64,000 nucleotides of DNA from Megalobrama amblycephala (lineage: Eukaryota; Chordata; Actinopteri; Cypriniformes; Xenocyprididae). This document shows, one piece after another, positions 36,936 through 50,395 of the stretch. A program made the translations under genes and the position numbers. The stretch lies in contig NC_063049.1 in the NCBI RefSeq assembly GCF_018812025.1, positions 39,037,845-39,101,844 of the forward strand. The letters are read 5' to 3'. Each line of letters begins with the position of its first letter. Positions within the stretch are counted from its first letter, which is position 1. Under the pieces are notes generated by a model, which worked only from the letters and a program-made list of their open reading frames with translations, was not told the DNA's origin and made no database searches.

Positions 36936-37172
36936 GTGAGTACTGAGAGATTTGAAATGTTGTAAAAGATGCAGAGATGGCATTTTTATTACTGGTGAGT
37001 AAGGTATTTTATTGAACAGATAAATTGCCATATTGTCATTTCATTATGGTTGTTGTAGCTCTGTGCTGGAATTTACTTTCAAGGAAGTACCGTGTCTATT
37101 AATGGGTGTAGAGTAACATCTTCAGCTAGTCAGCTTCAGATCCTTTCCATCTAACCTGGTTATATCTCTTAA

Positions 37173-37955
37173 AGGTGCAATATGTAATATTTTTGCAGTA
37201 AAATATCCAAAAACCACTAAGCCAGTGTTATATATTTTGTTCACTTGAGTACTTACAATATCCCAAATGTTTGCAACTATTTGTGAATCTTGAGAAAATT
37301 GCAATTTTAACCAAGTCTCCGGGACGTGTGAGGAGTCGCCTGTCAATTGCGTCATACCCGCGTTACCCTCGGTTTCCGGTTTTATTTTGTAGAAACCATG
37401 GAAACACCAAAGACGCTTTAATATATTACATGTTTTAATAGACAAGGGAACAACTGTTTTGATATATTTATAGACAGAGAACGAATTGTTATATAGCTCA
37501 ACACATTTAGTCTTATTATTTAAATCAATTTTCTTTATTTTGTTTTGCGAGTACCATGCTTTACCATGCCTCAGAGAAAAACACTATTTTGTCAAATAGC
37601 TAACATAGCATAATCAGATGCAGCTTTATTTTTATTAACAGTAATACAGAATTTTCTCCATCATACAATACGTTTTAAAATTAATTGCATGCCATTTATC
37701 AACACAAGACATCCAATATTTAATATAATATTCTAAAATCGATCTATCTTACTGCAGTGTGTAACAGTGTCTCACAGCAGCCGCATAGTGAACGCACAGA
37801 GTAACATTATAACATCATTTTCAACACTCTCGAGCTGGAAGCGGCGCCGGCGACTGTGTCATAATAAAAGTTCTGCTGCTCGTGAGGCGTGTGTTGCGGA
37901 ATCGCTCCAGCATCCTCGTTCAGCTCCCACAACACAAAAGTTACATAGTGTACCT
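37173..37955. mobile_element. TTAA element AGGTGCAATATGTAA, copy A (damaged)
   Basis: TTAA at 37169-37172 then AGGTGCAATATGTAATATTT. Homologous to copy B (52732-53748) through GTGTGAGGAGTCGCCTGTCA near 37328 and GCATGCCATTTATCAACACA near 37687. The right end GTTACATAGTGTACCTTT is diverged and lacks a clean TTAA. Non-coding. Confidence 0.7.
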
Positions 37956-38546
37956 TTACTGTTTGTTTGTTTGTTTAATTTGAAGTAAAAATTCTAGTCC
38001 TATTTGTGAACAAATGATTCTTTTGAACTGGTTCCATTTAATGGATCAAAAAGAACTCAATGAATTATTCAAAGTATACTAGTCAACATTTGAAGTGGAT
38101 CAAAACCTTTCATCAAATGCAATACTAGTTCTTGTCTTAGGACAACTTTGATTAACTTTTTTGATCCACTTCAAATGTTGACTACTGTAGTTGTTGACTT
38201 ATTCATCAAACCACAAGTAACAAAACACAAACCAAAAAATGTGACCAACGCATTGTTATTTTTTGGCATACCGATTCTTTTTGATTCATTAAACAGAACC
38301 ATTTCAAACCATTTCAGTCATCTGTTTACATTTTCCCCTAAAATAATGACAAGTGAAAACTAAACAAAAACAATTAAATGGTTAAGCAGGGAAACAACTC
38401 TCTCCAATATTTTGAATTTGGACTGCAGTACTCATTTCAACTCCTAGCTGTCAATATCACATACTGCACCTTTAAATTCAGTGAATGAACAATTCTATAA
38501 CAGTGGAAAACAGCAATTTCACAAAAATTACACACTTCACCTTTAA
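37956..38546. repeat. Stacked repeat ends and a small palindrome
   Basis: 38085-38110 (AGTCAACATTTGAAGTGGAT) and 38162-38181 (its inverse) form a hairpin of a MITE type common in cyprinids. Two further right ends similar to AGGTGCAATATG lie at 38458-38475 (TACTGCACCTTTAA) and 38530-38546 (CACTTCACCTTTAA). Confidence 0.45.
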
Positions 38547-39837
38547 GATCTGCCAAAGAAACCCACTTCTCTAACATCATTTGCAGTTCTGTCCGTCTAC
38601 ATGAGGCGTAATGTTTTCCTGAGAGTGTTTAATGGAGTGAGCTTCCTCCCTTGACCCGAACTGAACACTACAGCTCAGTCACTTACTCCCTCACGGCTCA
38701 GAGATCGCTGACCGACTACATTCGTCCCAAACCACAAATGGCCCTGGCAGCAAGACCAGCGTGACCGTGTGAACCGCAGTGACGCAGGGTTGACTTGAGG
38801 GAAACCCCTGATATAAAAGTCAAAGTGGCATTTGAAGAGCCGCAAGGAAAGAGACGTTTCCACCCGGAGTACTGCTGCTATTCTCAGCTCAGACCTATTT
38901 TAGTAAAGGGGTTTCTTTTGAATTTACATCGCCCCTTATCAAAACATGTTAACAGCATGTAAGTGTTCATCTTTTCAAGTGACTGGTTTCCACGCTCTCT
39001 GGACATCGCACTATGTTTGTTATTTCAGTCATGTTCCTCACGTACCAAATCATTGTCATTCCTACTTCTCAAGTGTCAGCGGTGTCTTCTAACACAGACA
39101 CAGACGGATGAAAAAACATTTGATAAATGATAAGATAATGCACACACAATGGATTCAAATGAAACATATCGGTCTAAAGGTTTTCTGACGTATGCTGAAA
39201 GTGCACTAGACATGGCTCAGTACCAAAATGTTGGCTTTGGAATGATTAGGACATTTGATATCAAGTTAAATAATGATAATAATAATAATAAAAATCTAAT
39301 AATAGTAATACAAATTTAACAGCATCATTCTTTCTACAGTTTCATTAATATTTTGGTACCAAAGTCTGAAGATGCAAGCAAGACAGTCACAACTAAAATA
39401 TTATAAAAATTACACTATATTAAAGAAAAAATTATACACACACAATATCATTGTTTCTACAAAATCGTTAATATATAGTTAATACTCAGTCGTCAGTCTA
39501 TAGATGCATGATAAAGCTAACCACAACTAAAATATTAAAGAAGAAATTGAAAAGAAGAAAAAAAATGCACATTTATAATATATTTAATTTTTAATTATAA
39601 ATATATAAAATAAATAGATAAATATATCTATTTGTAAAATAAAAATAAAATATGGATAGATAGATAGATAGATAGATAGATATAAATATATATATATATA
39701 GATAAATATAAAAATAAATATTACAATATAATTCTTTCTACAATAGTCTGAAGATGCATGGTCAAGCCTGGCACAACTTAAATATTTAAAAAAAATACAA
39801 TTATGGCCATAACATATTATATATAATATATTTATAT
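38547..39837. other. Island then AT-rich simple sequence
   Basis: 38560-38900 is GC-richer; open frames on the minus strand there (38675-38863) are not distinguished from noncoding DNA. 39250-39837 is AT-rich with a (GATA)n/(TA)n microsatellite at about 39655-39703. Confidence 0.35.
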
Positions 39838-40794
39838 ATCCATCGAACGTTTTTTTTTTACAAGATGTAATATAAGTCTAAGGTGTCCCCTGAATGTGTC
39901 TGTGAAGTTGCAGCTCAAAATACCCCATACATTTTTTTAATAAATTTTTTTAACTGCCTATTTTGAGGCATAATTAGAAATGTGCCGATTCATGCTGCGG
40001 CCCCTTTAAATTGCGCGCTCTCCGCCCCCTCCCAAGCTCTCGACTCTATCACTGCATAAACAAAGTTCACACAGCAAATATAACCCTCAAAACGGATCTT
40101 TACAAAGTGTTCGTCATGCAGCATGTCTAATCGCGTAAGTACAGTGTTTATTTGGATGTTTACATTTGATTCTGAATGAGTTTGATAGTGCTCCGTGGCT
40201 AAAGCTAACATTACACACTGTTGGAGAGATTTATAAAGAATGAAGTTGTGTTTATGCATTATACAGACTGCAAGTGTTTAATAATGAAAATAACGACGGC
40301 TCTTGTCTCTGTGAGTACAGTAAAAAATGATGGTAACTTTAACCACATTTAACAGTACATTAGCAACATGTTAACGAAACATTTAGAGAGACAATTTACA
40401 AATATCACTAAAAATATCATGTTATCATGGATCATGTCAGTTATTATCGCTCCATCTGCCATTTTTCGCTGTTGTCCTTGCTTGCTTACCTAGTCTGATG
40501 ATTCAGCTGTGCACAGATCCAGACGTTAATACTGGCTGCCCTTGTGTAATGCCTTGAACATGGGCTGGTATATGCAAATATTGGGGGTGTACATATTAAT
40601 GATCCCGACTGTTACGTAACAGTCGGTGTTATGTTGAGATTCGCCTGTTCGTCGGAGGTCTTTTAAACAAATGAGATTTATATAAGAAGGAGGAAACAAT
40701 GGAGTTTGAGACTCACTGTATGTCATTTCCATGTACTGAACTCTTGTTATTTAACTATGCCGAGGTAAATTCAATTTTCAATTCGATGGCACCT
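39838..40794 (-). mobile_element. TTAA element AGGTGCCMTAGAAT family, copy 1
   Basis: Reverse orientation relative to copy 2 (58905-59843), with which it shares nearly the whole length (CAGTACATGGAAATGACATA; CCCAATATTTGCATATACCA). The right end GATGGCACCT abuts TTAA (40795-40798). The left end stops at CCATCGAACG, so the terminal few bases and the second TTAA are lost. It sits in a TTAA of another repeat (40795-41080). Confidence 0.75.
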
Positions 40795-41080
40795 TTAAAA
40801 TATAGATATTTTTCTTACATAAATGCCTTGCTTCACTTCAGAAGGCCTTTATTAACCCCCCGGAGCCGTGTGGACTTCTTTTATAATGGATGGGTGCATT
40901 TTTTTGGACTTTAGGATTTGGGCCACCATCCACTCCCATTATAAAGAATGGATTAGCCTGGACATTATTTAATATAACTCCGATTGAATTCGTCTGAAAG
41001 AAGATAGTCATATACACCTAGAATGGTTTGAGGGTGAGTAAATCATGGGGTAATTTTCATTTTTGGGCAAACTATCCCTT
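40795..41080. repeat. Partial TTAA-type repeat
   Basis: From AATATAGATATTTTTCTTAC to GGGCAAACTATCCC at 41074, then TTTAA. Shows the uninterrupted target sequence of the mariner insertion at 6942 (GAAAGAAGATAGTCATATAC). Confidence 0.6.
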
Positions 41081-41084
41081 TAAA

Positions 41085-42346
41085 ACCCCTTATTTCAGGT
41101 TTTCCAAGATTATGGGAACCCTGCAATACATAACAACTAGACATACTGTACACATAAAGACATTTTTAAAAACAGAAATAGCAATGATGGCCTAGTTTTG
41201 CATAAAAGTGTGTCAAGGAAGCGGGGAGCAATGTTAACAGACAGCTTCAGGACAAAAATCAGCCAAAGTCGGTCAAGCATCCACCGGCCCCGACTGCTCA
41301 TGTCTGGGGGTGCGGGTTTAACCTGAGGGAAAGGGAAGAGACTTGCATACCCTCTGCATAATTTCAGTCTTACATCATCCCGTCTAGGACAAAAAAAAAA
41401 AAAACGAAACATGGCCGGCCGGTCAGCCGTCTAGGGTGACCATCACAGAGGAGCCGATCTGACACAGGCTGACAGGCCCGAAGAGAAAAGCCGCTCTACC
41501 GAGCTCAGCAGGAAAACGACACCCAATCCAATATGACAGGATGTCGCCTGTGTTTGTACAATACTCACCGCTGCTCGCTCATGTACGCTACAGGACAAAA
41601 CAACACCAGCAGGCCAAATATACTACCAGTTAGCCATTACGCCGCACTAAAGGAACTAATGAATGTTTAAACGCTAAATGACTGTGCTTTTGATGAGAGT
41701 GACCATTTACTGTTTGGCAGGTTTGAATGAGTCTAAGCTGAGAATCAACAAAGAAAGCAATGCCTTTGGGAAGTCAGTGCCACAGGCTGACCATAAAAAT
41801 CTCTTTTTCCCAACGTCTTTGCCTCGGCTAAACCCCAGCTAAAGCTCTTTGTGGCACATTCCATTTAAAACTACAAAGTTGCACAACTTTTGAGGGAACC
41901 ATATTGCAAAGAAACTCCACATCTACTACCAGGCAAGCAGTGATTTTCAGCATTTCTTTCCAGGACTGACGTGGTACCGTGTTGTGTGCCATTAAATTCG
42001 CTCTCATGCCACTATGGCCAAATGCTTCATTAAGGAATTCGCTCAACCACTGGCGTCTTGTTTTGGCAGCGTAAACTAGTGCAAGACATGTTAAAAAATG
42101 GGCTGGTGAGCAACAGATTGCGTATGTTTTAACCAGTGATTTGATGCAGTAACTGTTCATTAAAGGAATTAGTTCAGCTGAAAATGAAAATTCTGTCATT
42201 ATTTACTGACTCTCATGGCATTCCAGATTCAGAAGCAATTTTTATTTTTTTTATTTTTTTGCATGGAACACAACTGGGAAACTTTTTTTTCCAGAATATT
42301 CACAAAGCTTTTCCAGTAACTACGGTTATTATCGTTCAGTGAAAAT
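41085..42346. other. Repeat-poor region, weak minus-strand exon signal
   Basis: 41137-41322 on the minus strand follows a strong acceptor (CTTCCCTTTCCCTCAG) and reads VKPAPPDMSSRGRWMLDRLW before becoming hydrophobic and low in information. Possibly an exon start, not convincing. 41828-42199 minus frame unsupported. 42160-42230 is the left end of a TTAA-type repeat. Confidence 0.25.
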
Positions 42347-42694
42347 TAGGGGTGTGACGAGATCTCGTGCCATGAGATCCTGCGAGATTAAAATGTGATG
42401 AGATTTCTCGTCGAGGTGAAAAGCGGTCTCATGATGGAGTGTGAGGGTGAAATTAGGATAGAATATGCCACCGCTACGTTTACATTACACCTCCACTGTC
42501 ATTTCGCTTTTTATAGAAATAAAAACCATTTAATTCAGTTGGATAATGGTCGCTCCATCCCATCCAGCTCATCCAACACAAGTTGAAGCACATAGAGCAG
42601 CAGGAATCAGAGTTCACCGATCATGTGACGAGAGTAAGTGACGAGATGACTGACAAGACCATGGCGGAGGATTCGTTACACAACAGAGCCTAAG

Positions 42695-43848
42695 TAGGGC
42701 CCTATGAAATCCATTTTATTTTTTCCCAAATTCCATTTTATTTTTCCCAAATTCCGTTTTAATTTTTCTGGATTCCGTTTTTTTCCGTTTTATTTATTTT
42801 TTGACTCCATTTTAATGGTTAAATTAAATTTTAGTAATCAAAAAGCATGTCTAATTAATTGAAATAATGAATCGTGTCCAATTTACCAACAATTTAATAA
42901 AAGTTTAACAAAAAATTTCAAAAAATTCCATTTTTTTTTTAGGGCCCTATGATAAACGTTGTATTCTTTCCCCTCAAATTTTATTTTTACCAAATTCTGT
43001 TTTCTGGATTCCATTTTAATGGTTTAATTCCATGTTAATAATCAAAAAGCATGTCTAATTAATTGAATACTTAAAAACAACAATATTTATTAATTTAATA
43101 ATATATTTTTATGATTTTTTTTTCATAAGTTCTGTTGTGTATTTAAATTTTTCTGGAAATCAAATGAACACATACCATTTAATTTATCTTTTAATCATGA
43201 AATTAAACTTTTTTGTCAAACAATGTGCTGCACAACAGAGCTTTACTGTTAAAATTAAAACATGGAAGAAACACTGAGATTATTGTTTAAAATATATTTT
43301 AATAATTTATTATTAAATTAATTTATCTAAATTCTACTGTACAACAGTAATATGTTTCTGTCAAGTTAAATCGAACTTTTATTTTGACGGTTTGCCTAGA
43401 GCTTTCTCTGTGTTTATGACGGTAGTTTTCTCAAACGAAGCGGTTAAATGCTGATGAAGTGACTTTCAGAGCAGCTCTGGAGATGAATTTGTGCGTTCAT
43501 ATAGTGAGGCGACAGAGGACGAAAACACCGCGAGCGTCGCATGTGCTTCAGCGTGCATGCGCCCCCGCGCGAGTGTGTGTGAGGCGGTGTGAGGTATATG
43601 AAACCGCGCTTCCGCATCATTCATTTCAGAGTCACACAGGCATGCAGGATTCATGTTTAAATAGTCTTTTTGCGGTTTAATATTCACACACACTAGTCTA
43701 TATCGCAATTTAATTTAAGTGTACTGACCTGCTTTTAATTCATTCATCAAAAATTTGACATTCCGCGTTATATAGTAAATTCCGTTTTTATGAATGGATT
43801 CCGTGATTCCGTGCGCGATTCCATGATCGCGGAAATTATAGGGCCCTA
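42695..43848. mobile_element. DNA element, TAGGGCCCTAT ends, 6-bp duplication
   Basis: 1154 bp. Left TAGGGCCCTATGAAATCC, right reversed TAGGGCCCTATAATTTCCGC. Flanked by CCTAAG on both sides (42689-42694, 43849-43854). The left end is duplicated: a second TAGGGCCCTATGATAAACG starts at 42940 and the following about 100 bp repeat 42711-42866. A CpG-rich block (43440-43660) may be an old promoter or first exon. No transposase recognised. Confidence 0.7.
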
Positions 43849-43910
43849 CCTAAGCCTCTGACAAATGTCTTATCTTGTAAAATGCGCGCTTAGTACCGCC
43901 TCTCCCTATA

Positions 43911-45528
43911 CATGGGTTTCATGTGACGTCACTGTATTCTATCGCCGCCATATTTGGGACCGGTCACAGCTGCGCGCCCTGTTTAAGTCTATGGTGACAG
44001 CAGCTACAACTACCAGAGGAAGGCCAACGAAACGCTTTCAGAAGGTTCACAACAAGTTTATAATATATCTTGGATATGCGGTGCTGTTAGCCGTTTCAAC
44101 AGTCGTCAGAACTACAAATTTATTTGATCCCAATGTAGTTAGATCGGCAGAATTATTGGCTTCATTCAGAAGGGACCACACCACTGGCAGCCAAACAGCA
44201 ATGCACAACATTAATAACTGCTGGGACTGTCATTTACGTAACATTATAACGAGGACACTATTGTAATAAAATGTTGTGAATTCTCTGTGTTGTTGTTTCA
44301 GCGTGTTGTTGTGGTAAGAGCGCGTCGACTGAGTTAAACATTGATTACATAAACTTGTTCAAACTTCACTTGTGCATTCGCGTCATTTTGTACAGATAAA
44401 ACTTATTAATTTTATTAAGTATAAATATCTGATTATTCTCATAAAGGATGTGTTTCGTTGAGGTAAATAACCCACAGAGCTGATGATCATCTATAGCTTC
44501 AGTGCGAGCGCTCAAAAAGACAAAACATTAATATGATTGGGACTGTCTTCTTCTTATACATGATATTATAATCGTATATACTTGTAAAATAACGTTGTGA
44601 ATTATTTGGGCTTATTTGCTGTGTTTCGGAGTTTCAATGAGGTTACTTCAAGTTCATCTGTGCGTGATTTTGTGCAAATACTAGTTGTAATATTATTTTT
44701 ATTTTGTATTAATATCTGGATTATTTTATATAGGATGTGTTCCGTTGATTAATTAAAAAGTTGAAAGTTAATTAACTTTCAGTTTATGGGTTTTTTTATT
44801 CTCTTCAGCTTCAGCGTGCGCAGCTCAAACAGCAATGATTAAGTCATTAAAATGTTTAACGTTACTACACAGTATTATTAAAACTTTAATATTTCTTTAA
44901 GAAAACGAATGCATTATTTTTAATAACTAGCTCTTATATTCTAGTATTATTTTCATCAACACATAGTTTGATTAATAATAAGGATCATGAACAATAACAG
45001 ATTTTTTTTTGTATACAATAACATCAATAACAGATTCATTTTGATAACAGTATTATTTGAGCTGCGCGCGCTGAATGAACACCCGTAAACTGAAGCGCTT
45101 TGCTAGAAGGTTAATTAACTCAACAGGACACATCCTATGGTAATTCATATATATTTATACAAGCTATACATAAAATTACAACTTATATTTGCACAAAATC
45201 ATGCACGCATGTACTTGAACTAAGTAATGTAGTCAGCTGGTGTCGTGAATTTGTTCATCCTGTAACACGCCGAAACACAGCAACTAGAATTCATAATATT
45301 TTCAAATAAATCAAATAAATTTGAAGTTCTGACGACTGTTGAAACGGCTAACAGCACCACATATCCAAGATCTATTATAAACTTGTTGTGAACCTTCTGA
45401 GAGCGTTTTGTTGGCCTTCCTCTGGTAGTTGTAGCTGCTGTCACCATAGACTTAAACAGGGCGCGCAGCTGTGACCGGTCCCAAATATGGCGGCGGGCAT
45501 AGCGGAAGTGACGTCTTTGAAACCCATG
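43911..45528. mobile_element. Foldback element with ORF-bearing terminal repeats
   Basis: 1618 bp between TA (43909-43910) and TA (45529-45530). Terminal inverted repeats of about 225 bp start CATGGGTTTCA and share CCGCCATATTTGGGACCGGT. Both arms encode the same peptide, MVTAATTTRGRPTKR then VHNKFII and VLLAVSTVVRT. Subterminal units of about 320 bp recur at 44254 and 44578 and, inverted, near 45100-45290. Left arm has TGACGTCA, a CRE site. Superfamily unknown. Confidence 0.7.
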
Positions 45529-45660
45529 TATTGACAGAGTATGCATAAAAGTAAGCTAATGTAAAAGCAATATGAAAAGCGGCTCCCTGATGCATGCAAA
45601 TATCTCCCAATATGAAAGTTATCTTAGACTGGGCTGTGTAGTTGTAACCATCTCTGAGTC

Positions 45661-47584
45661 TGTATCATGCTTGAAGAAAAATGTAGTCTCTATTTGCACT
45701 TTGAATATTGAGAGAGTACTTTGATTATGGTTGCACTTATTGTAACTGTGTTATTAATTTTTATTTATACTTTTTTTTTCTATGTTCATCATCAATTTGT
45801 GGAAAGGAGTTCAGTTAGGAGGTCAAAAGTTGTAGAAGCTCATAAATCATGTACAGTAAGATCTGAAGAGACTCATATGAAATCATACAGGAGAGAAGTC
45901 AGTCAGTTGAGTTTGTGGCTAAACCTTTTACAGAACCTAAGTATTGTTGTCTTTTACTGCATATGATAATTCATACTCAGAAAGTAGAACTGAAATGACA
46001 TTCATTACAAAGATGATAGTTAAAACATTTAAAATGCACCTGCAGACTAATGAAACCTTACTGTAAAGCGTTACCAAAAAAATAAATGAAATCTAAAAGT
46101 AATACTTAAAAATAAAATAATAAAAATGACAAAAGCACAAAACAAAATTACTAAAAACTCCAAAAGAAAACTGATAAACTGAATATAAAAATAAAAGCTA
46201 ATTCAAAATGTTAATAAAAAACTATAATAGTATAAATAAAACAACCAACACTGGCTGTCATCAAGCTCCAAAATGGACCATAAAACACCATAGAAGTAGT
46301 TCACATGACTTTGTGCTTTATAGTCCAAGCATTATGAAATCATATGATAATAAATCAAAGCTGAAGCCATTTTTTAACCAGAATGAGATTTTTCAGAGAT
46401 GATATGGCGCATGAGCTTTATGCATCGCTTTATGGTTCTTTAAAGAAATAGTTCCCATTCGTTCAACATTGAATCACCCTTGTGTTGTATTTATATGCAT
46501 TTCTTTCTTCAGCAGAACACAAGATGATATTTTGAAGAATGTTTGGAATCAAAATTTGACTTAAAATGCATGGGGGGGGGCACTCAAGACATTTGGCATC
46601 AAAATATCCTCTTTATGTTACATAGAAGAAATAAAATGAAATGAGGGTGAGTAAATGATGACAGATTTTCATTTTTGAGTGAACTATCCCTCTGACAGTG
46701 ATTAACTGGTCTATTTTGGAGCTTGACAGCCACGATCACTATGAATTGTTGGAAAAGACACATGTCATGAGATTGAAAAATTCACCTTATGCATTCCACA
46801 GGGGAAAAAAAAACAGCATACGGGTTTGGAACAGCATGAGGGTGAGTAAATACTGACAGAGTTTGCATTTTAGGGTCAACTATTCCTTAAATAGTCAGAT
46901 GAGCATCAGTTGAGCAGCAAGAATTCAACATCTCCATTTCCATACAGGCCTGACTGTTTTCAGATAAACAGAGAGCAGGAAATGAGCCTTGTGACTGTGT
47001 GCCTGCCTGGACTTTATGAGGGGCAAAACAATCATCAGTCACTCTGTCACTGCGGTCATTCACTTTCCCTCGACTGTTGTCTGCCTTTTGCGTCCTCTGC
47101 TAGGTCTGCCAGCCCAGCGATGCGTTATTACAGCTTCAAGGGTCACAGTTAGGTGACAATGAGGTTCATACCACCTTGACCGACGCACTGCCCACAAACA
47201 CTTAGTTTTCATTAAACCCATCATATAAACAGACAAGCTTTTCATTATTGCAGTCTTGGGTTTCGGACAAACACGGATTGCCAAATGAACCCTGCCAAAT
47301 GAAGCCTCGCCAAGTTCTGCCAGAGCACAATGGAAAACCGAACGGGCGCTCAAACAAACCAAAAGTGACACGGCCACTAAACGATTCCGCACTGACGCGA
47401 CAGCTCTCAAACCACTGAATCTAATGTCCAAAAATGAAAAGTCCTCATGAAGTTCCAAACCTGTATGAATTTATTTCTTCTGTGGAGCACAAAGAATATA
47501 TTTATTGCTCTTTTCCAAATGTGATGGGTGCTGTAATGCTCTAAAATGATAAAACAACACCATAAATGATATTTATGTGATATT
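45661..47584. other. Mixed repeat fragments and an island
   Basis: 46444-46693 is a TTAA-type repeat (left TTAA at 46440-46443, right GAACTATCCCT without TTAA). 46830-46893 and 47430-47510 are ends of similar repeats. 46900-47420 is GC-richer; the 132-codon minus frame 47060-47458 overlaps it but I see no domain or splice pair. Confidence 0.35.
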
Positions 47585-47726
47585 ATCATTATATAGACAC
47601 ATTAATATATAATCTCACATTTTTGGCCAAATTGTACAAACAAGCACAGTAAAGGCATTTTAATCGCCTTTGCTGTGCTTGTTTGTACAATTTGGACAAA
47701 AATGTGAGATTATATATTAATGTGTC

Positions 47727-47768
<42 letters not shown>

Positions 47769-48775
47769 GATAAAAAGAATAATATCGTTATTATTATTAT
47801 TGATAATAACTTTTTTACTAAACAAAATTTTAATATAAGAAATATTACCAAAAAGAGTATTTAAGAAAATTAAAGATGTTCTCTTTTTTTTGCAATTAAA
47901 ATGCCTTTGCTGTGCTTGTTTGTACAATTTGGCCAAAAATGTGAGATTATATATTAATATGACTATAATAATAATAATAATAATAATATAATTTTTATTA
48001 TTATTAACTTTTTTACTAAACAAAATTTTAATAGGCTATAAAGAAATATTACTAAAAAGAGTATTTAAGAAAATGCAAAATTGCGACTGCAATTAAAATG
48101 CCTTTGCTGTGCTTGTTTGTACAATTTGGCCAAAAATGTGAGTATATATTAATATGACTATAATAATGACCATAAGAATATAATTTTTATTATTATTTAA
48201 AACTTTTTTACTAAATGAAATTTCAATATAAGAAATGTTACTAAAAAGAGTATTTAAGAAAATTAAAAATTGTGATTGTGATTAAAATGCCTTTGCTGTG
48301 CTTGTTTGTACAATTTGGCCAAAAATGTGAGATTATATATTAATATGACTATAATAATGACCATAAGAATATAATTTTTATTATTATTTAAAACTTTTTT
48401 ACTAAATGAAATTTCAATATAAGAAATGTTACTAAAAAGAGTATTTAAGAAAATTAAAAATTGTGATTGTGATTAAAATGCCTTTGCTGTGCTTGTTTGT
48501 ACAATTTGGCCAAAAAATGTGAGATTATATATCAATATTACTATAGCAATAATAATAATAATAATAATAATAATAGTAATAGTATAATAATAATTATTAT
48601 TATTATTATTATTATTACTACATTTTTTACTAAACAAAATTTTTATATAAGAAATATTACTATAAAGAGTATTTATACAAATTTTGAATTGCGATTGCTA
48701 TTAAAATGCCTTTGCTGTGCTTGTTTGTACAATTTGGCCAAAAAATGTGAGATTATATATCAATATTACTATAAC

Positions 48776-48806
<31 letters not shown>

Positions 48807-49619
48807 GTATAATTATTATTATTATTACATTTTTTACTAAACAAAATTTTAATATAAGAAATATTACTATAAAGAGTATTTATGAAAATTTTGAATTGCG
48901 ATTAAAATGCCTTTGCTGTGCTTGTTTGTACAATTTGGCCAAAAAATGTGAGATTATATATCAATATTACTATAACAATAATGATAATAATAATAATAAG
49001 ATAATAATAGTAGTATCATTATTATTATTATTATTATTATTACATTTTTTACTAAACAAAATTTTAATATAAGAAATATTACTATAAAGAGTATTTATGA
49101 AAATGTTGAATTGCGATTGCGATTAAAATGCCTTTGCTGTGCTTGTTTCTACAATTTGGCCAAAAAATGTGAGATTATATATCAATAATACTATAACAAT
49201 AATAATAATAATAATAGTATAATTATTATTATTATTATTATTATTTTTACATTTTTTACTAAACAACATTTTTATATAAGAAATATTACTATAAAGAGTA
49301 TTTATACAAATTTTGAATTGCGATTGCGATTAAAATGCCTTTGCTGTGCTTGTTTGTACAATTTGGCCAAAAATGTGAGATTATATATTAATGTGCCTAT
49401 ATAATAATAATAGTAATAAATGATAAAAAGAATAATATCGTTATTATTATTATTATTAATAATAACTTTTTTACTAAACAAAATTTTAATATAAGAAATA
49501 TTACCAAAAAGAGTATTTAAGAAAATTAAAGATGTTCTTTTTTTTTTGCAATTAAAATGCCTTTGCTGTGCTTGTTTGTACAATTTGGCCAAAAATGTGA
49601 GATTATATATTAATATGAC

Positions 49620-49650
<31 letters not shown>

Positions 49651-49988
49651 TAATTTTTATTATTATTAACTTTTTTACTAAACAAAATTTTAATAGGCTA
49701 TAAAGAAATGTTACTAAAAAGAGTATTTAAGAAAATGTATGAAAATGTAATACAATTTGGCCAAAAATTTGATATTATATATTAATATGACTATAATAAT
49801 GACCATAAGAATATAATTTTTATTATTATTTAAAACTTTTTTACTAAATGAAATTTCAATATAAGAAATGTTACTAAAAGAGTATTTAAGAAAATTAAAA
49901 ATTGTGATTGTGATTAAAATGCCTTTGCTGTGCTTGTTTGTACAATTTGGCCAAAAAATGTGAGATTATATATCAATATTACTATAAC

Positions 49989-50022
<34 letters not shown>

Positions 50023-50395
50023 GTATCATTATTATTATTATTACATTTTTTACTAAACAAAATTTTAATATAAGAAATATTACTATAGAGAGTATTTATG
50101 AAAATTTTGAATTGCGATTGCGATTAAAATGCCTTTGCTGTGCTTGTTTGTACAATTTGGCCAAAAAATGTGAGATTATATATCAATATTACTATAACAA
50201 TAATAATAATAATAATAATAATAATAGTATCATTATTATCATTATTACATTTTTTATTAAACAAAATGTTAATATAAGAAATATTACTATAAAGAGTATT
50301 TCTAAAAATTTTGAATTGCGATTGCGATTAAAATGCCTTTGCTGTGCTTGTTTGCACAATTTGGCCAAAAATGTGAGATTATATATCAATATTAC

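Larger units (their letters stand above)
42347..45660. repeat. Old DNA repeat carrying two nested elements
   Basis: The host begins GGGGTGTGACGAGATCTCGTG-like at 42349 and is broken at 42694/43849 and at 43910/45529. Its pieces line up with 15520-15700 (GGAGGATT..CCTAAG..ATCTTATCTTGTAAA..CCTATA..GTATGC). Possibly hAT-derived (inference). Confidence 0.6.

Noticed and set aside
43865..44266. 133-codon ORF treated as a gene
   Set aside because: It lies mostly inside the terminal inverted repeat of the foldback element and is mirrored in the other arm (45220-45546).
47060..47458. 132-codon minus-strand ORF
   Set aside because: Irregular composition, no splice pair and partly overlaps TTAA-type repeat ends.
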